NCBI GenBank assembly: GCA_037953625.1
Contig: CM075650.1
Span: forward strand, 22,471,206-22,535,205
Direction: 5' to 3'
DNA: 64,000 bases
Source of the DNA: Crotalaria pallida
Taxonomy: Eukaryota > Streptophyta > Magnoliopsida > Fabales > Fabaceae
A program made the position numbers and the translations under genes. Below the pieces are notes generated by a model that searched no databases, was not told where the DNA came from, and was given only the letters and a program-made list of their open reading frames with translations. This document shows positions 20,962-34,627 of the stretch, piece after piece. Position 1 is the stretch's first letter; the number at the start of each line of letters is the position of its first letter.

Positions 20962-23697
20962 ATGTTCTACAGAAACACCTTAATTCGTAGACACAAAATC
21001 AATGCACTCTTCAAATCCACTGCCACCCTCCAACTCCCTTTTCCACACGTCACCCCTCATCGAATCCTTCATCCTTCTTCAACCACCACTTTCCAATCAC
21101 TACCTAAATACTTTCATTCCACCCGGGTCACTCGACTCAGTAACAACTCGCTCGTCCCGCTGCTCAACAATACCCACCAAAATGAAGATAATAACGGCGA
21201 TGCCACAATGAACGAGTTTCTCTCTCGATTCGTCTTCATAATGCGGAAGCGAGTCACAGAATCATACCCCGAATCCGACAAGGAAACCGTCCGCGCCATG
21301 CTTCTTGTCATCGTCGAAAAGGTCGTCGCTGAATTGGAGAAAGGTGGATTGGACAACGTTCTTGGTGTTTCTGCGGCGGCGTCGTCGGGGGATTTTTTCA
21401 GCGAGGATTTGTGGAACACGGTGTGGGAGGTGAGCAATAAAGTTTTGGAGGATATGAACAAGGAGAGGAAGAAGGAGAAGATGAAGGAGTTTTTGCAGTG
21501 TGATGAAGTTAAGGAGATGTGTCGATTCGCCGGAGAGGTTGGGATTCGCGGCGATTTGCTTAGGGAATTGAGGTTTAAGTGGGCCAGGGAGAAGATGGAG
21601 GAGCATGATTTTTACCAAGGTTTGGAGAGGATGAGAAAAGAGGCGGCGCGAGCCGAAGATGGAGAGAGTGTGGAATTCGAGGTTGGTGGTGGTGTTGAGG
21701 AGAAGGATAAGAAGGATAAGGTCGTCGAGCTTCCGAAGAGAAAGGGGAAGATTAAGTACAAGATTTACGGGCTTGATTTGTCGGATCAAAAGTGGGAACA
21801 AGTGGCTGATAAGATCCACGAGGCGGGGAAAGTTATGTGGCCGGAGGAGGCTAAGCCGATTACGGGGAAATGCAAGCTTGTTAATGAGAAGATTGAGGGA
21901 TTAAATGCCGATGATGATAACTTGTTGACGCTGTTGGCTGAGTGGATGGAGCTTCTGCAACCTAGCAGGGTTGATTGGATTGGATTGCTTGACAGGTTGA
22001 AACAGAAGAATCCTCCTTTGTACTTGAAGGTATGGCCATTGGTTTGATTGATATCATTGACAACTTAGCTTGATTAGTAGTATACAACTGCTTTATTGCC
22101 TTTTTAGTTTTTAGCATTATTGAAATTTTCCAGGATGAGTTGTGCATATGAAATTATTTTGAATGACACTTGTATCTTTGGAGGACCGATTTAGTGTTTT
22201 AGTCAAATTGTTTTAATACTTTGGTAGAATATTATTTGGTTATCTTGTTTTCTACATGGGTCTTTAGCTGTAAGCTTGTTGACTTACTCTCATGGAGTAG
22301 TAAGAATATTGAGTAAATAAATGCCTATAAAGGAGCCACAAGATAATTGTTACCTAGGCTTGGACCAAAATAAAAAAAAAAGTACTACAAATTAGGAACT
22401 GACACTGACACATCGACGGAGGCAAATATATAAGTAGCAGATATGTTTGGCAGGGTTTTTTTATATAAAAATATTACATATATGTTTTGGAAACAGCGTC
22501 TCTGCTTGCGGGGTAAGGCTGCTTACATATATATCATTCCTAGGCCTCATATATGTTCTGTAATGCTACATTGGATGAGATGAAGCTTATTTGGATTTTG
22601 GAATTAATTTTTGTCAAATCCTATGCTTCTAGGTGGCAGAAATGTTATTGACTGAAGATTCTTTCCAAACAAGCATATCTGACTACTCTAAGCTTATTGA
22701 TTTCTATGCTAAAGAGAACCGAGTTGATGATGTTGAGAAACTCCTTAAGAAGATGAAAGAAAAAGGTATACTACCGGATGCTACAATAGCCAGTGCATTA
22801 GTCCACATGTACAGCAAGGTAGGCAATCTTGAGCAAGCAAACGAAGCATTTGAATCCTTGAGGAGCTACGGCTTCCAACCAGACATAAAAGTTTACAACT
22901 CAATGATCATGGCCTATGTAACTGCTGGCAAAACTAAGGACGGTGAGACATTGACGAGGGAGATGGAGACGAGAGATATTAAACCCACAAAGGAAATATA
23001 CTTGGCGTTGCTTCGATCTTATTCTCAGAAGGGTGATGTTACTGGAGTCAGACGAATTTCCTTGACCATGGAGTTTGCAGGATTTAAGCAGAATCTGGAG
23101 ACATCCACATTGCTGATTGAGGCAAATGCTCATGCAGGTGAACCCGATCAGGCAAGAACCGACTTTAACACCATGATAAACCTTGGGCATAAGCCTGATG
23201 ATAGGTGCACTGCTGGCATGATTGCGGCTTATCAGAAGAAGAATTTATTGGACGAGGCAATAGAACTTCTTCTGGAACTAGAAAAGGATGGGTTTGAGCC
23301 TGGGGTTGCCACTTTTTCTGTTCTTGTGGACTGGTTGGGTGAGTTGCAGCTTGTTGACGAGGCTGAACAGCTTTTGGGTAAAATTGCTTTGCTGGGTGAG
23401 GCTCCTCCCTTGAAAGTTCAAGTGAGCCTTTGTGCTATGTATGCAAAAGCTGGAAATGAGAAAAAGGTCCTTCAAAGCCTGGGCATTCTGGAAGCTAGGA
23501 AGGATGAATTAGGACCAGTTGAATTTGAGAGGATTTTTTGCAGCCTCATCGCTGGTGGGTTTGAGCAGGATGCACGAAGAATATGCACTATCATGGAGGC
23601 GCGTGGTTTCACTCCATTAAATCCGAATTTCAATGCATCAAAGCAGCATAAGATGGACCTTGCGAAACTTGGTGTCAAATCACCAAGTATGAGATAG
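20962..23697 (+). CDS. PPR protein, probably mitochondrial (resembles Arabidopsis NFD5-type PPR)
   Basis: Two exons, 20962-22029 (356 codons) and 22633-23697 (354 codons plus TAG), are joined by a phase-0 intron with GTATGG and TTCTAG borders, giving 710 residues. The first in-frame ATG is chosen because it starts an Arg/Ser/Thr-rich, acid-poor leader (MFYRNTLIRRHKINALFKST) typical of mitochondrial presequences. Exon 1 encodes a long charged helical region with a Lys/Glu-rich middle. Exon 2 encodes about seven 35-residue PPR repeats, starting at YSKLIDFYAKENRVDDVEKL and including YNSMIMAYVTAGKTKDGETL. PPR proteins bind organelle RNA. I assign the NFD5-type relation from memory of sequence style, with low certainty. 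It is the only gene in the window without a visible lesion. Confidence 0.88.
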
Positions 23698-24066
23698 TTT
23701 AGTCGTTACCAGATTTGCAATTTTAGTCTTTCTGTGCCAAGTGACCAAAAATTTCACTCCCTTAGTAGTTATTGTTATTTAGGAAGCAATGGTTTTCTGG
23801 ATTGGCCATAGCATGTCTGATGTAACCAATAAAGCATCAAGTTTATGCTTCTTAAGTTGTCGGTTTCTCAGTTGTATCATTTTTATGAATTTTCCATGGT
23901 TACATGTCTGCAAGGTGTTCAGATTATTGATTTACTTCGTACTTTTCTTTATTATTCTTTTGAACTTTATTCCTTTGTATAATAAATAGATCAATTTTAA
24001 TACACATTTGCACAATATGGGTTTGGCATTCACGGTAACTTTAAAATGTTTTCACCTTTGCTAGTG
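23698..24066 (+). other. 3' UTR and flank of the PPR gene up to the duplication junction
   Basis: An AT-rich downstream region with AATAAA-like words near 23990. Small ORFs here are not supported. It ends at CTAGTGTG, where LCYE coding sequence begins abruptly. Confidence 0.5.
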
Positions 24067-25393
24067 TGAGATGATATACTGGATCTAGTAGTGATTGGTT
24101 GTGGTCCAGCTGGTCTTGCTTTGGCTGCAGAATCTGGCAAGTTAGGGTTAAAAGTAGGGCTTATTGGTCCTGATCTCCCTTTTACAAATAATTACGGTGT
24201 ATGGGAGGACGAATTTAAAGGTACCTTTCTTGCTGCACCACTCTACTGACATTATCTTTGTACCATGTAGCTATTTGGTCAGATCTTATGAGCCTTGGAT
24301 AATAAGGCTATTGATCAACTGCAACAATGCTGCTGATCTTACTTGAGAACAAACTCTTTTAATAATAGTGATTTCAATTTCACCCTTCTGTGAATGAAAC
24401 ATAAACAGTAATCTTGAAATTTCCCCACTTCTTGTGAACTGCTGTATATCATGCTGAACATATTTTCTGTTTACAACAACATCTGCATGCTTCTGTTATT
24501 CTGATGACCAGGGAACTCTATGATATTCTAATAGTTTTCAGCTTAGACATATTTGCCCCAAAACATTATATAATTGCTTTTCTGATAGGAGAGTAAACTA
24601 TGCTTAATTTAAACATTAATGAACATGCTTCAATACAATTTCAGATCTTGGACTTGAATGCTGTATTGAGCATGTTTGGAAGGATACCATTGCATATCTT
24701 GACAATAAGGACCCTGTTTTAGTTGGCCGTTCTTATGGACGTGTCAGTCAACATCTGCTTCATGAGTAACTATTAAGAAGGTACAACTGTTTTTGGAAAC
24801 ATTTTTCTACCACTACCATTCTTACTAACTGTAATTTAACTTTCTAGTAATAATTATTTTATTTTATTTTTAAGATTTATGATTCTTATTAATTTTCCCT
24901 AGGTGTGTCGAGTCAGGTGTGTCGTATCTTAGCTCCAGAGTAGAAAGTATTGTTGAGGCAAGCAATGGCCAAAGTCATGTTGTCTGTGAATATGATACTG
25001 TAGTGCCCTGCAGGTACACTGTAATTTACATGCTTTGAATTATATATCTAGTTATATATTATATATTGAAACTTCTTACATGTTATTATAGGCTTGTTAC
25101 TGTTGCATCAGGAGCAGCTTCAGGGAAACTGTTGGAGTATGAGGTTGGGGGTCCAAAGGTGTCTGTCCAAACTGCTTATGGTGTGGAAGTCGAGGTAGGA
25201 GGTTTGCTCTATCATTGTCAGTTTTCTTATAAGTGTTTATTGATAGATTAATGCTAGTATCATTATAAATATCCCTCATCTAAACAAAACTATGGCTTGT
25301 CCTATCTCAGATTTCTTCCGTCCTGCATGTTTATGAACGTGTGTCATTGATATGATAGAGTTGTTGTTCTGAATAACAGGTTCAAGCAGTCCA

Positions 25394-25460
25394 GTGACAA
25401 GCAACTTAATTTTATTATTATTATTATTTTTATTATTATTATTATTATTTATTATGATTA
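25394..25460. repeat. (ATT)n microsatellite in an LCYE intron
   Basis: An imperfect run of TTATTATTA of about 65 bp lies in the intron between the exons ending 25194 and starting 25810. Confidence 0.8.
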
Positions 25461-28061
25461 TTCTTTGGGAGTGTCATATAATAATTATACAATTACAATT
25501 CTGTTTAAATCTTACCAATATTGGTGCAATCTATTTGTCATACATGTTAATAGCAATACAATTTGTATGTGTCTGTTCAAAGCAAATTATTGGTGTTTAT
25601 CTGAAAATGACAATATCAGAAATAACACTAATGTTTTTGTTGAACATATCAGATTTTTTCCAAGTCGTCGCTGTATCTAAATATTAGTCTGTTTCCTGCC
25701 TTCCTTTTGACCGTATACCTTGATTACTTTTTTAATTAATTAATATGAAATATATAAAATGTGATAGCTAGTAATAATGAGTTAATGACATTCTCTGTTT
25801 CAATTTTAGGTGGAAAACAATCCTTATGATCCAAACCTGATGGTTTTCATGGATTACAGAGACTACATGAAGCAAAATGTTCAATGTCCAGAAGCAAATT
25901 ACCCAACATTTCTTTATGCGATGCCCATGTCTCCTACAAAAGTGTTCTTTGAGGTTTACTCAATGTTTTTCAGTGTAGTGTTTAACATTGCGATTTACCG
26001 TTACATTTGGATTTATGTAAAAATGTCTATTGCAGGAAACCTGTTTGGCTTCAAAAGATGCCATGCCTTTTGATTTATTGAAGAAAAAGCTCTTTTCAAG
26101 ATTAAACACAATGGGGATCAGAATTACAAAAACTTATGAAGAGGTAAAGTCAGTGGAAATGCTCGGATTGGTTTTTGATTAGTGATATTTATTTTTTGTT
26201 ATTTCTCTACTAGCCATGAAGTTTATGCTTTGTTATTGCCCAAATACCTTGTTTGTTTTCACCGAAATCCTGTACTGTAAAAGAGAACAGTTGTGGAGTT
26301 CAAATCCTATCTTTCATTTGATAACAGTATCTGTTATCCTCAAGTTTCAGCTATCCTTTGAGCTGTAATATCACTATTCTGAGATAATAATATGACATGT
26401 AATAGCCCTTTTAGTGCATCTAGGCATATCTTGCATCTGAATCTGAATTTTGATTGCTTAAATGGATTTGTTTCGTCTATAAATTTCTGTAGGAATGGTC
26501 TTATATACCGGTTGGTGGATCCTTACCAAACACAGAGCAAAAGAACCTTGCATTTGGAGCAGCTGCCAGCATGGTGCATCCAGCCACAGGTATGACATGG
26601 CCGCTTCTTTGTTTTACGTATATATATTGTATTTAGGCTATTTTCCTTACGTATTGGATTTTATCAATAGGTTACTCAGTCGTGAGGTCTCTGTCAGAAG
26701 CTCCGCAATATGCTTCAGTAATTGCTACTATTTTGAAAGAGGGTCACACTAGGGACATTATTACTCATAACAGAAGTAAAGAGAATTTATCTATGCAAGG
26801 TATTCAAGTATACATGTAAGCTTAGATTCTTGTGCATAAAATTACCCAGTTTCACTAAAATTGCATAACTATGTCTAATTTTATTCTATTCTCAAAAGTT
26901 ATATCTAGCCAAAATCGTAAATAACTTTGAGAGATAGATTTCGTGTATATTCCAAAATTTGAGAGCAGACAATATCATACCTAATGTGATGTGATGTTTT
27001 TCACTTCAATATGCATCAACTGTTCTTTTCCCTTTCAGCTTGGAATACACTTTGGCCACAAGAAAGGAAACGACAGAGAGCATTCTTTCTTTTTGGATTA
27101 GCACTTATTCTGCAGCTGGACATTGAGGGCATTAGAACATTCTTTCGTACTTTCTTCCGTTTACCTGAATGGTATGGTCTATTTTCTCATTTATCTCTTA
27201 GATATCTTGGAATTTTCTTTATGATGTTTTTACAGTATAATGTGACTAGGATTTGGTGAATAGTTTGTGAGAAAATTATGCACATGCATTGCACTTGTCA
27301 AAGCCTTTGCTAGATATGTAGGCTCAGCTATTGGCTATACAAATCGTGTTTTGGTCCTACAGTTTGTTAACTACGGACTTAGCTGCGTAGCTGAAAGCCA
27401 AAGTGACCCTTGCTTTGGTTGACATTAAAACTCAAAATTCATGGTAGTAGCCCATCTGATTCTTCCTTTAGACTAGAATTTAGATGTCTACATGAATGAA
27501 AAAGTTGACCTGATCAAAACCTGAGCAGAGAATGTAACTCTCAATTTTGCAATTTTTAATTCTTAGTAAGTATTCAAAGCATAAGGTTGATATGGAAGGA
27601 TCCCGAACCTTGTAAGCGAGTAACACTGTTTGGTTATAATTTCTCAGTTCTTCAATCTAGTAGTTTTGCCTAGTAACTTGTGGACCTTCATGAACACGTT
27701 GAAGAACCATTATTTGTCAAACAGCCATAATCCATAGATAAGTATCATTAGATTTTACAAGCATACTAGCTACGCAATCTGAATCAGCTGTAAATGATGG
27801 CTCCGTGGAAGCCTTTCCAAAGTGTTCAATGGTTAATGCACTTCCCATGAGTGCACCGAGCCCACTTTTTTCGAGAGCCTCATACTAACGATGTTGCCAC
27901 TCTCCACAATTCATTGAGCCACATCTTCATATATTGCTTCCCACCAGGAGGGCCACCATTGTTCATCAACCACTGTTTCTCCAATATTTATCCTAGCCGA
28001 TCTGAAACCATCAATTCATTCCCAACCAATCTAAACTGTTACCACTTGTTGGAGCCATCAT

Positions 28062-28207
28062 AGAGAGTTAGTTAGCAAGATGATGATAGGAGAACTCAGA
28101 CTTAAGAATCTAAGATGGTTCTCCAAGTCACACTCCTGCAGCAGGAGTGTGACTTGGAGAACCGTCTAAGATGGTTCTCCTATTATCATCTTGCTAACTA
28201 ACTCTCT
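28062..28207. repeat. 146-bp palindromic foldback in the LCYE intron (right copy)
   Basis: Identical to 14406-14551, with arms AGAGAGTTAGTTAGCAAGAT and inner arms around a central CTGCAG. It lies in the last LCYE intron. Confidence 0.85.
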
Positions 28208-31200
28208 AACCTGCTTCCTCCCAGAGGATAATAGCACTTCACCACGGGAGAAAAAAACCAGTACAAGAATAATTATCAAGTTTAAAACCTAAACCATTCT
28301 TAGTTCAAAATCCCTTGTACACCCTCTCTTAGAACCCTTCGTCATTTGTTCTCACACTTAGGCCATTGGTTCTATTTTTAGAAAAACCTTAGTCTCCAAG
28401 CAGATTTTCCTTAGTTTCCAAGTCTCTCAAATCCTACTAGATTTCCCAATGCTATCCAAATTCTGTCATTTCCTTAATTTAGATTTCCTAAATCTCCCAA
28501 GTATAAATATACTTGCTAAGGATAAACATAAATCGAATGGATATTTATTTGTCAAGCTGCCTGCAGTCTTAATCATGTTTAAAAACATTATGAGCTATCT
28601 CCTGGCTTATGAACTACTTGAACACTATTAGGTAATGCCCTTGCTGGAGTTGACATGTTGTTTCAGTGACCAGAATTTGTCAATAGGGTTAAGTGAGTTT
28701 CATTTTCATTTGAAATAGATTGAAAGGTATCTATAAATTTAAAACATATATAATTTTGCTTGAGAGCAATATTTCACCGGTGACTATTGTCCATGAGATA
28801 ATACCAGAAAGAAAGTCACATCTTTAATTCATTTATAAGATGCTATTGTGATTAACTGAGGAAACAACTTGTATTCACAAGATGAAATATCCCATTTCCC
28901 ATTCCTTTGGAAACTGCTTGCATTCATTTACTTTGCGTGGGGGCGTTACTAAGATTTGAGAGAAACCTGAAACTAGATCTGAAATTTTGCATTGTTTACA
29001 TGGTATGACACCATTTACGTACAACTATACATAAATGTTGACCTTGTGGTGTAAGGATTAATATATAATTGACTTCTTGTTTCAATCAGATAAACCAGTT
29101 TGCTATTTCATGATACTAACCTGACTCCAATGCTTATTGCTTAATTTTTTTCTCCCCATTTTTGTGATAGAAATTGCTTATGTATTTGGGAATGAAGGTT
29201 AAATGCTTTTTTCCTCGCAGGATGTGGCAAGGATTTCTTGGCTCCTCACTCTCCTCTACAGACCTTATCTTATTTGCATTCTACATGTTCATAATAGCAC
29301 CAAATAACTTGAGAATGAGTCTGGTCAGACATCTGATTTCAGATCCTACTGGAACAACCATGATACGAACCTACTTAACCATATAGCACTCTTCTGTAAC
29401 CTTTTTCCTTTAGTTACCCTACATTAGGAGTTTGGAGACAAGTTAGATTATATTAGGAGGCATAATAGAAGCTAGTAAGTTCTTGTATATACATATATTA
29501 TTTACTACTAAAACCAGACATGGTCTTACAATATTTATATCCCTTCTTGCTATTAAACTGCGCTTGTCCATTTTGAATGTTCCTTGTAGCCATCTTGGTG
29601 ATATATTCAAAGCAATAATGAGTTTTCCTGTTTCCTGTTTGGATTATTATACTTTGTTACTAGTGTTATTGCTATTTTGAAAGATAAATCTAGAGAGTGG
29701 AAGAGGAGTCCATATGCACACGTCTGTTGGTATCTAGGATTGATTCACAATGTAAATTAATGCAGCACAGCAAAAATAAATTTGTGTAAAGCAATAAAAA
29801 TGATACCAAAATTTTAAGTTGGAAAATCCTCGAATGCTGAAAGTAAAAAACCACAAGAAAAACTCTGAAATTTATTGTACTGTATGCGGAATAATTATAA
29901 TAACCTTTTCACATTCTTCTCATACAAGAGGTATGAATGTAGTGTTTTTCAAGTGAAAATCTCTTCTACTCAATTACTACAATTGTAGTATCAAGGAATA
30001 ATAGATATAGGGTGTGTTTGCCAAAACTAGTTTATAGCTGATACTTGTGAATCTAGCTTAAGGCTCTGAGATTGTAATTGAAAGTTTATAATTGAAGTAG
30101 AGCCGTTTGACAAAAATAGCTGTGTAACTAGCTGAAATTTGTTAAATAGCTTAAAAGACATAATTTGATCAAGATTTATAATTATAATAAGTAATTTATA
30201 ATGCATTTCTTCATTTGTTGTGAGAAGCAATTTATAATGCATTTTCCTCATCGAACTTTTATTTTAACCTCCTCGAAACAAGACAAACCATATATCATTA
30301 ATAATATTCCACTCATCCCTATATATAAGATCCTTTTGGTAGATTTCATGTTCATTAAGAAAGTTGGTTAATTTAACTAATGTTATTGGAAATGTGAACA
30401 TTTGATATGTATTTTTCAAAACTATCCCTATTAATAGTATTGGAAATCTAAAAAGTATTAAATAAATAAGAGTGTTTATGGAAAGAAGTAATTAATTGTC
30501 ATTGCAATTGATATATGGTCTTATAAATAGGACAAAATCAAAGTGTCAAAAGGGTCTTATATTTAGGGACGAAGGTAGTATATGGTTTAATAACACAATC
30601 ACATGCATTAATAACAACCTAATTGAATCTAAAATAGTCAAACATTAATAATAGAAAATAATCAAATTATCATGTCAATGACATGCCATGGGATAATGTT
30701 AATCCATTGAAACGGGAAACTCCTCGGTCACGATCATAATACAAGATAAAAATTGGAATAAAGACATAAGATAAAGGTAGAACAAAAAGAGGAATGAAGA
30801 AGAAATAATCTAGTCTTCAATTGCCTCCAAATTTCGTCAAGAGATAATGGTTGTCGTCTTGAATTCTTGTTTCTGCTTGTGCTGATTCTAATCTAATTCT
30901 AACTCTCTCTACGGGGTTTTTGTCTTCACCCTTTTATTATTTTTCCTTCCTTCAAGTATTGGACCCAAAATAGTAACATAGACCCAAAAAAAAGGTAGAA
31001 CTCTATTTTTGCATCTTCTTAGTTTTGAAAGCTCTTAGCATCCTTCCATGATGGATTCCTTGAGTTTTTGAATGCTCCAAGCCTCAAAATAATTAATTTA
31101 CACATCAAAAATACAAAAAATCTTTTCAAGTGAAATGATAATAAAATGCATGCTAAAATTATAATAAAATTCATGATTGTGCATTAATTAAGTGCAAACA

Positions 31201-33147
31201 AACAAGCAAATAATTTGCATGCTGCACACACATCATGTGTTGTTCTTCAGGAAATCACCTAAGTTTTTTCAATTCCTTGCTTTCTAATCTCTTCTATGCT
31301 CAGTTTAGATATGTAAGAAATTAATCATATTGCTAGGATAGTAATTAAAAGGCTCAAGATGTGGTTAAGCTTTCATAAGTTTAAGGGAAATTACTTGTAA
31401 TAATTTGAATTAGTTAAGTGGCTTGGATGTCAAACTAATCAATGATGAAAGTTTGAGTATGTTCTAAATCACTTATATCTGCTAAATGAAATGTAAAGTT
31501 GTTCAAAATATCCTTAATCTAGAATTGAGTATGTGAAATTGAGAAATTTAGGATTATGTGCTTAATTGACTATTTTCTCAAGTTGTTTATGTTTGATAAG
31601 TAATAAGACAAAATTTTGGTTCAAACATGTATTAAAATGTATGTTGAATCAAGTTATATGCTTAGGAAAGGATATCATAAGATTTTATAAGGAATTGATG
31701 TTGAAAACCAAAGCCAAAAACCAGTTTTTACGGTTAGATAATCAATCATCAGATCAATTTGGTTAACCAACTATCGGACATCAATTTTACAAGTTCCGGA
31801 CAAAATTTGACTCACGATAATCGGTTAACACATTATAAAGGAATATTTCCAAAGGATGAATCATTTCGTTATGAGTAATTTGTTAAGGGTTTTGTTAACT
31901 AATTATTAGCCCAAAAATTTGTAAATATTCATACTTTGGTAATAAAAAGCAATTACTTATAATAACTATAGCTTCTAATGATTAAATGGTTGATTTTCAC
32001 TTAGAATTATGGGATAAATGTTTGATTTTGAGTAAAATGGAATAAAGGTATTGAATATATCTAAGTTTTGGACATTAAGATTAATGTCCTATATTTGTGA
32101 AAGTGCTACTCTATTAATACTTGATATTTCAAAAAAATATAATGAAAAAGAATTCATACACTCATACATCGAGTTAAGAGTATCATGGTAAGAGAATGGG
32201 CAAAGATGCATGAAAGGTTCTGGGAACCTAACTGAAAATGATCTAGAGGTCAGGTTAGGTGTATGACAGTGATTTGTCAAATGACCTTGGGAGTTATTGT
32301 GGGTAGGATGATCCTAAGATAAACTGGCCTAGCTAACCTTGCTCGGGATAGTTGTCGGGATAGTTGTGCAGTAACTGTAATTAACTCTATCGGCCTCTTA
32401 GGCATCTTATGATCAGTGGAGGACGGTTCTTGGTATGACCCTAATCTCAAGGGAATTTATATTGTTGTTGTGGCATACATGGTAGCCAGACATTTACTCC
32501 TGGTCGTTTTTCATAAGAGAGTGATTATGTGATTTAATGAAGAAGACATGATTATATTGGATCAAAATGAGCAAAATTAAAAATCGTACGTGCATCTCAT
32601 ATATAAAATATACAATGTTGAAATGATAAAGCACTTGTATTTACCATGCATCATTACATTCTATAACTGATACTTACGATTCTGAATTTTCATTCGATAT
32701 AATTACTAATCTGTATAGCGATATGACAATGATTTACTCCCTATCCCTAATGATATCCCATAATCTCTTTTGTGTGGAGATGAGATCACTTCTAGCACGG
32801 GAATGGGAATATGAAGAAAATAAGGCTACAGTGAAAGGTGACGTAGAAATACTATGCGCCACCCTAACCCTCGATCTCGCATCAGGTTGAGGCGATTAAG
32901 GATGCCCATGATGTATACCATGCATGCTCTACCGAGATTCTCTTACCGTTGTGATTCACCTTCACGAGCTTCCCATCTGCCTACACCATTTCGAAGTAAC
33001 AAAAGGACTCCTTCATCTCCTCTTCATGAATGAGATCATGAAGTATCATCCACTTCCATGCTACTAATTGTGTCAGGTCTACGTCACCACATATTTATTA
33101 TAAAAATTCATGAAAGATATCATTCCACAAACTTCTAATACCAATTA

Positions 33148-33420
33148 CTCCCTTCGGTCTCTAATATAAGCACTATTTGACCAAATTTTTTTGTCCTAAA
33201 TATAAGCACATATTCTAAAATTTTACAAAACTAACCCTATTTAATATACTCTATCATGTTTGTGAGAAAAAAACACCAATTAATGACTAGAAGATCAAAA
33301 GGATAGATTGATAAATATACACTTAAAATTTAAAATTCCAATACAAATAACTAACTTACTTACTTTTCTTAAAGAGAGTGAAATTAGTCAAATGGTGTTT
33401 ATATTAGGGACCGGAGGCAG
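33148..33420. mobile_element. Stowaway MITE with TA target duplication (right unit)
   Basis: Starts CTCCCTTCGGTCTCTAATAT and ends GGGACCGGAGGCAG, with TA on both sides. Counterpart of 19484-19757, and slightly closer to the canonical Stowaway terminus. Confidence 0.85.
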
Positions 33421-33535
33421 TAATATATATTAGTTTCTTATATTATAAGTAATTTTGCATATTGATTATATAATTTAAATTGACAAGTAGTTTAATTAAT
33501 ATATTTTCTTTGTCAATTATCAAGCCTATCTTAGG

Positions 33536-34080
33536 CTTAATTACATTTTTGTCCTTTATTTTATTTTCAAGATTCACTTTGGTCCTTAATTTTTTTAAAA
33601 ATTTATTTTGGTCCTTTATTTTTTTTCAAAAAATTCAATTTGGTCTTTTCGTCATAACAATGATAGTTTTATTGGGAATATTTACACACATTATCGTTCC
33701 ATCAATACTGCTTGACATATATTCAAACAGCTCCAACGATAGAGTTTAGATTGTCATTTTCAGTCATTTCTCTATCACGTTGTAATCTTTGTCCATATTG
33801 ATAAATCACCACCGCGAGCCAGTTTGCTCCTCCATTGGCGAAGCAATACCATTGTTCCTAGCCTTTGTCGAGTAGTGGCTATAATTTTTCCAAATTTCGG
33901 CAACATTTTCCAATTTCCGGTAATGAGTGTTGAATATTTCGATAAAACTATAACTGTTATGACGGAAGGAGGAAATTGAATTTTTTTAAAAAGATAAAAG
34001 ATCAAAATAAGTAAAAAATATTATGGATCTGAATCTTGAAAATAAGATAAAAGACAAATAATATAATTAAATCTAAATAT
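33536..34080. mobile_element. Foldback MITE with GGCTTAATTA termini (right unit)
   Basis: Counterpart of 19871-20411 with the same long inverted arms and several small indels. Confidence 0.6.
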
Positions 34081-34627
34081 TTAGGTCAATAACTAGAAAA
34101 ATAAAAATTAAATATTTTATATGGTCCCTATATATATACACACATACAAATTCGTGCAATTCACTGGCTAATAACTAGTTACAAAAAAATATCCTATTTT
34201 TTTGTAACTATGTTTCAAAAAAAAAAACTGGTTACAATTATTTTGCTTTGTATTTAAGCATGTTTCTCTTTTATTTTAACGATTGTGAAAGTAAAGGTTA
34301 AACACATCAATACACACCGGAAGGATAATAAATATTAGCCGTCAAAGCAATTTTACTTGTAATCTAACACTCCACAAACTCTTGCAGGACAAGAATGCCG
34401 AAAACGGAGTATCAGGTCATCAGGTAATCAACTCGAGCGGTAGATCTCTTTCAAAGAGAAATCCAACGGCTCATCCATCAGACCCATCTTACACTTTTCC
34501 CCGCACCATCATCATCATCACTCATTAAACCTAAAACCCTAACTCCATTTTCAACCAAGTCACTCATTTTGTGTCATCAAATCAAATCTCAAAAAACACA
34601 AACAAGAGAAGAGTTACACACACCATC

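Larger units (their letters stand above)
13320..24066 (+). repeat. Left unit of the LCYE-PPR tandem duplication
   Basis: This segment is repeated at about 26976-36982 with an offset of 13656 at the left end. The left border lies in an LCYE intron (ATACCTAATGTGATGTGATG). The right border lies 3' of the PPR gene at CTTTGCTAGTGTG, where this unit runs into LCYE coding sequence while the other copy runs into unrelated DNA. Identity is uneven: only about four differences were seen up to about 16990, and many beyond. Confidence 0.9.
24067..29386 (+). pseudogene. LCYE: Lycopene epsilon-cyclase (LCYE) lacking its 5' end, with a nonsense codon
   Basis: Exons by GT/AG and phase: about 24067-24220, 24645-24780, 24903-25013, 25092-25194, 25810-25953, 26036-26143, 26493-26589, 26671-26799, 27039-27171 and 29221-29386. 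The protein starts at the FAD-binding segment DLVVIGCGPAGLALAAESGK and includes NNYGVWEDEF, ASGAASGKLLEYEVGGP, FMDYRDY, PTFLYAMPM, FGAAASMVHPATGYSVVRS and the C-terminal membrane-associated exons. Epsilon-cyclase adds an epsilon ring to lycopene on the way to alpha-carotene and lutein in plastids. The transit peptide and first coding part are absent: the duplication junction at about 24066 puts PPR 3' flank directly before DDILDLVV. TAA at 24767-24769 replaces the Glu codon in LLHE-E-LLRR. All other borders look usable, so decay is recent. Confidence 0.92.
29387..34440. other. Intergenic DNA of the right unit, with the same MITEs
   Basis: No gene supported. It holds the counterparts of the left-unit elements: a Stowaway-like MITE at about 30308-30579, the conserved block at 32275-32540, a Stowaway MITE at 33148-33420 flanked by TA, and a foldback at about 33536-34080. 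Divergence from the left unit rises sharply after about 30650. Confidence 0.5.
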
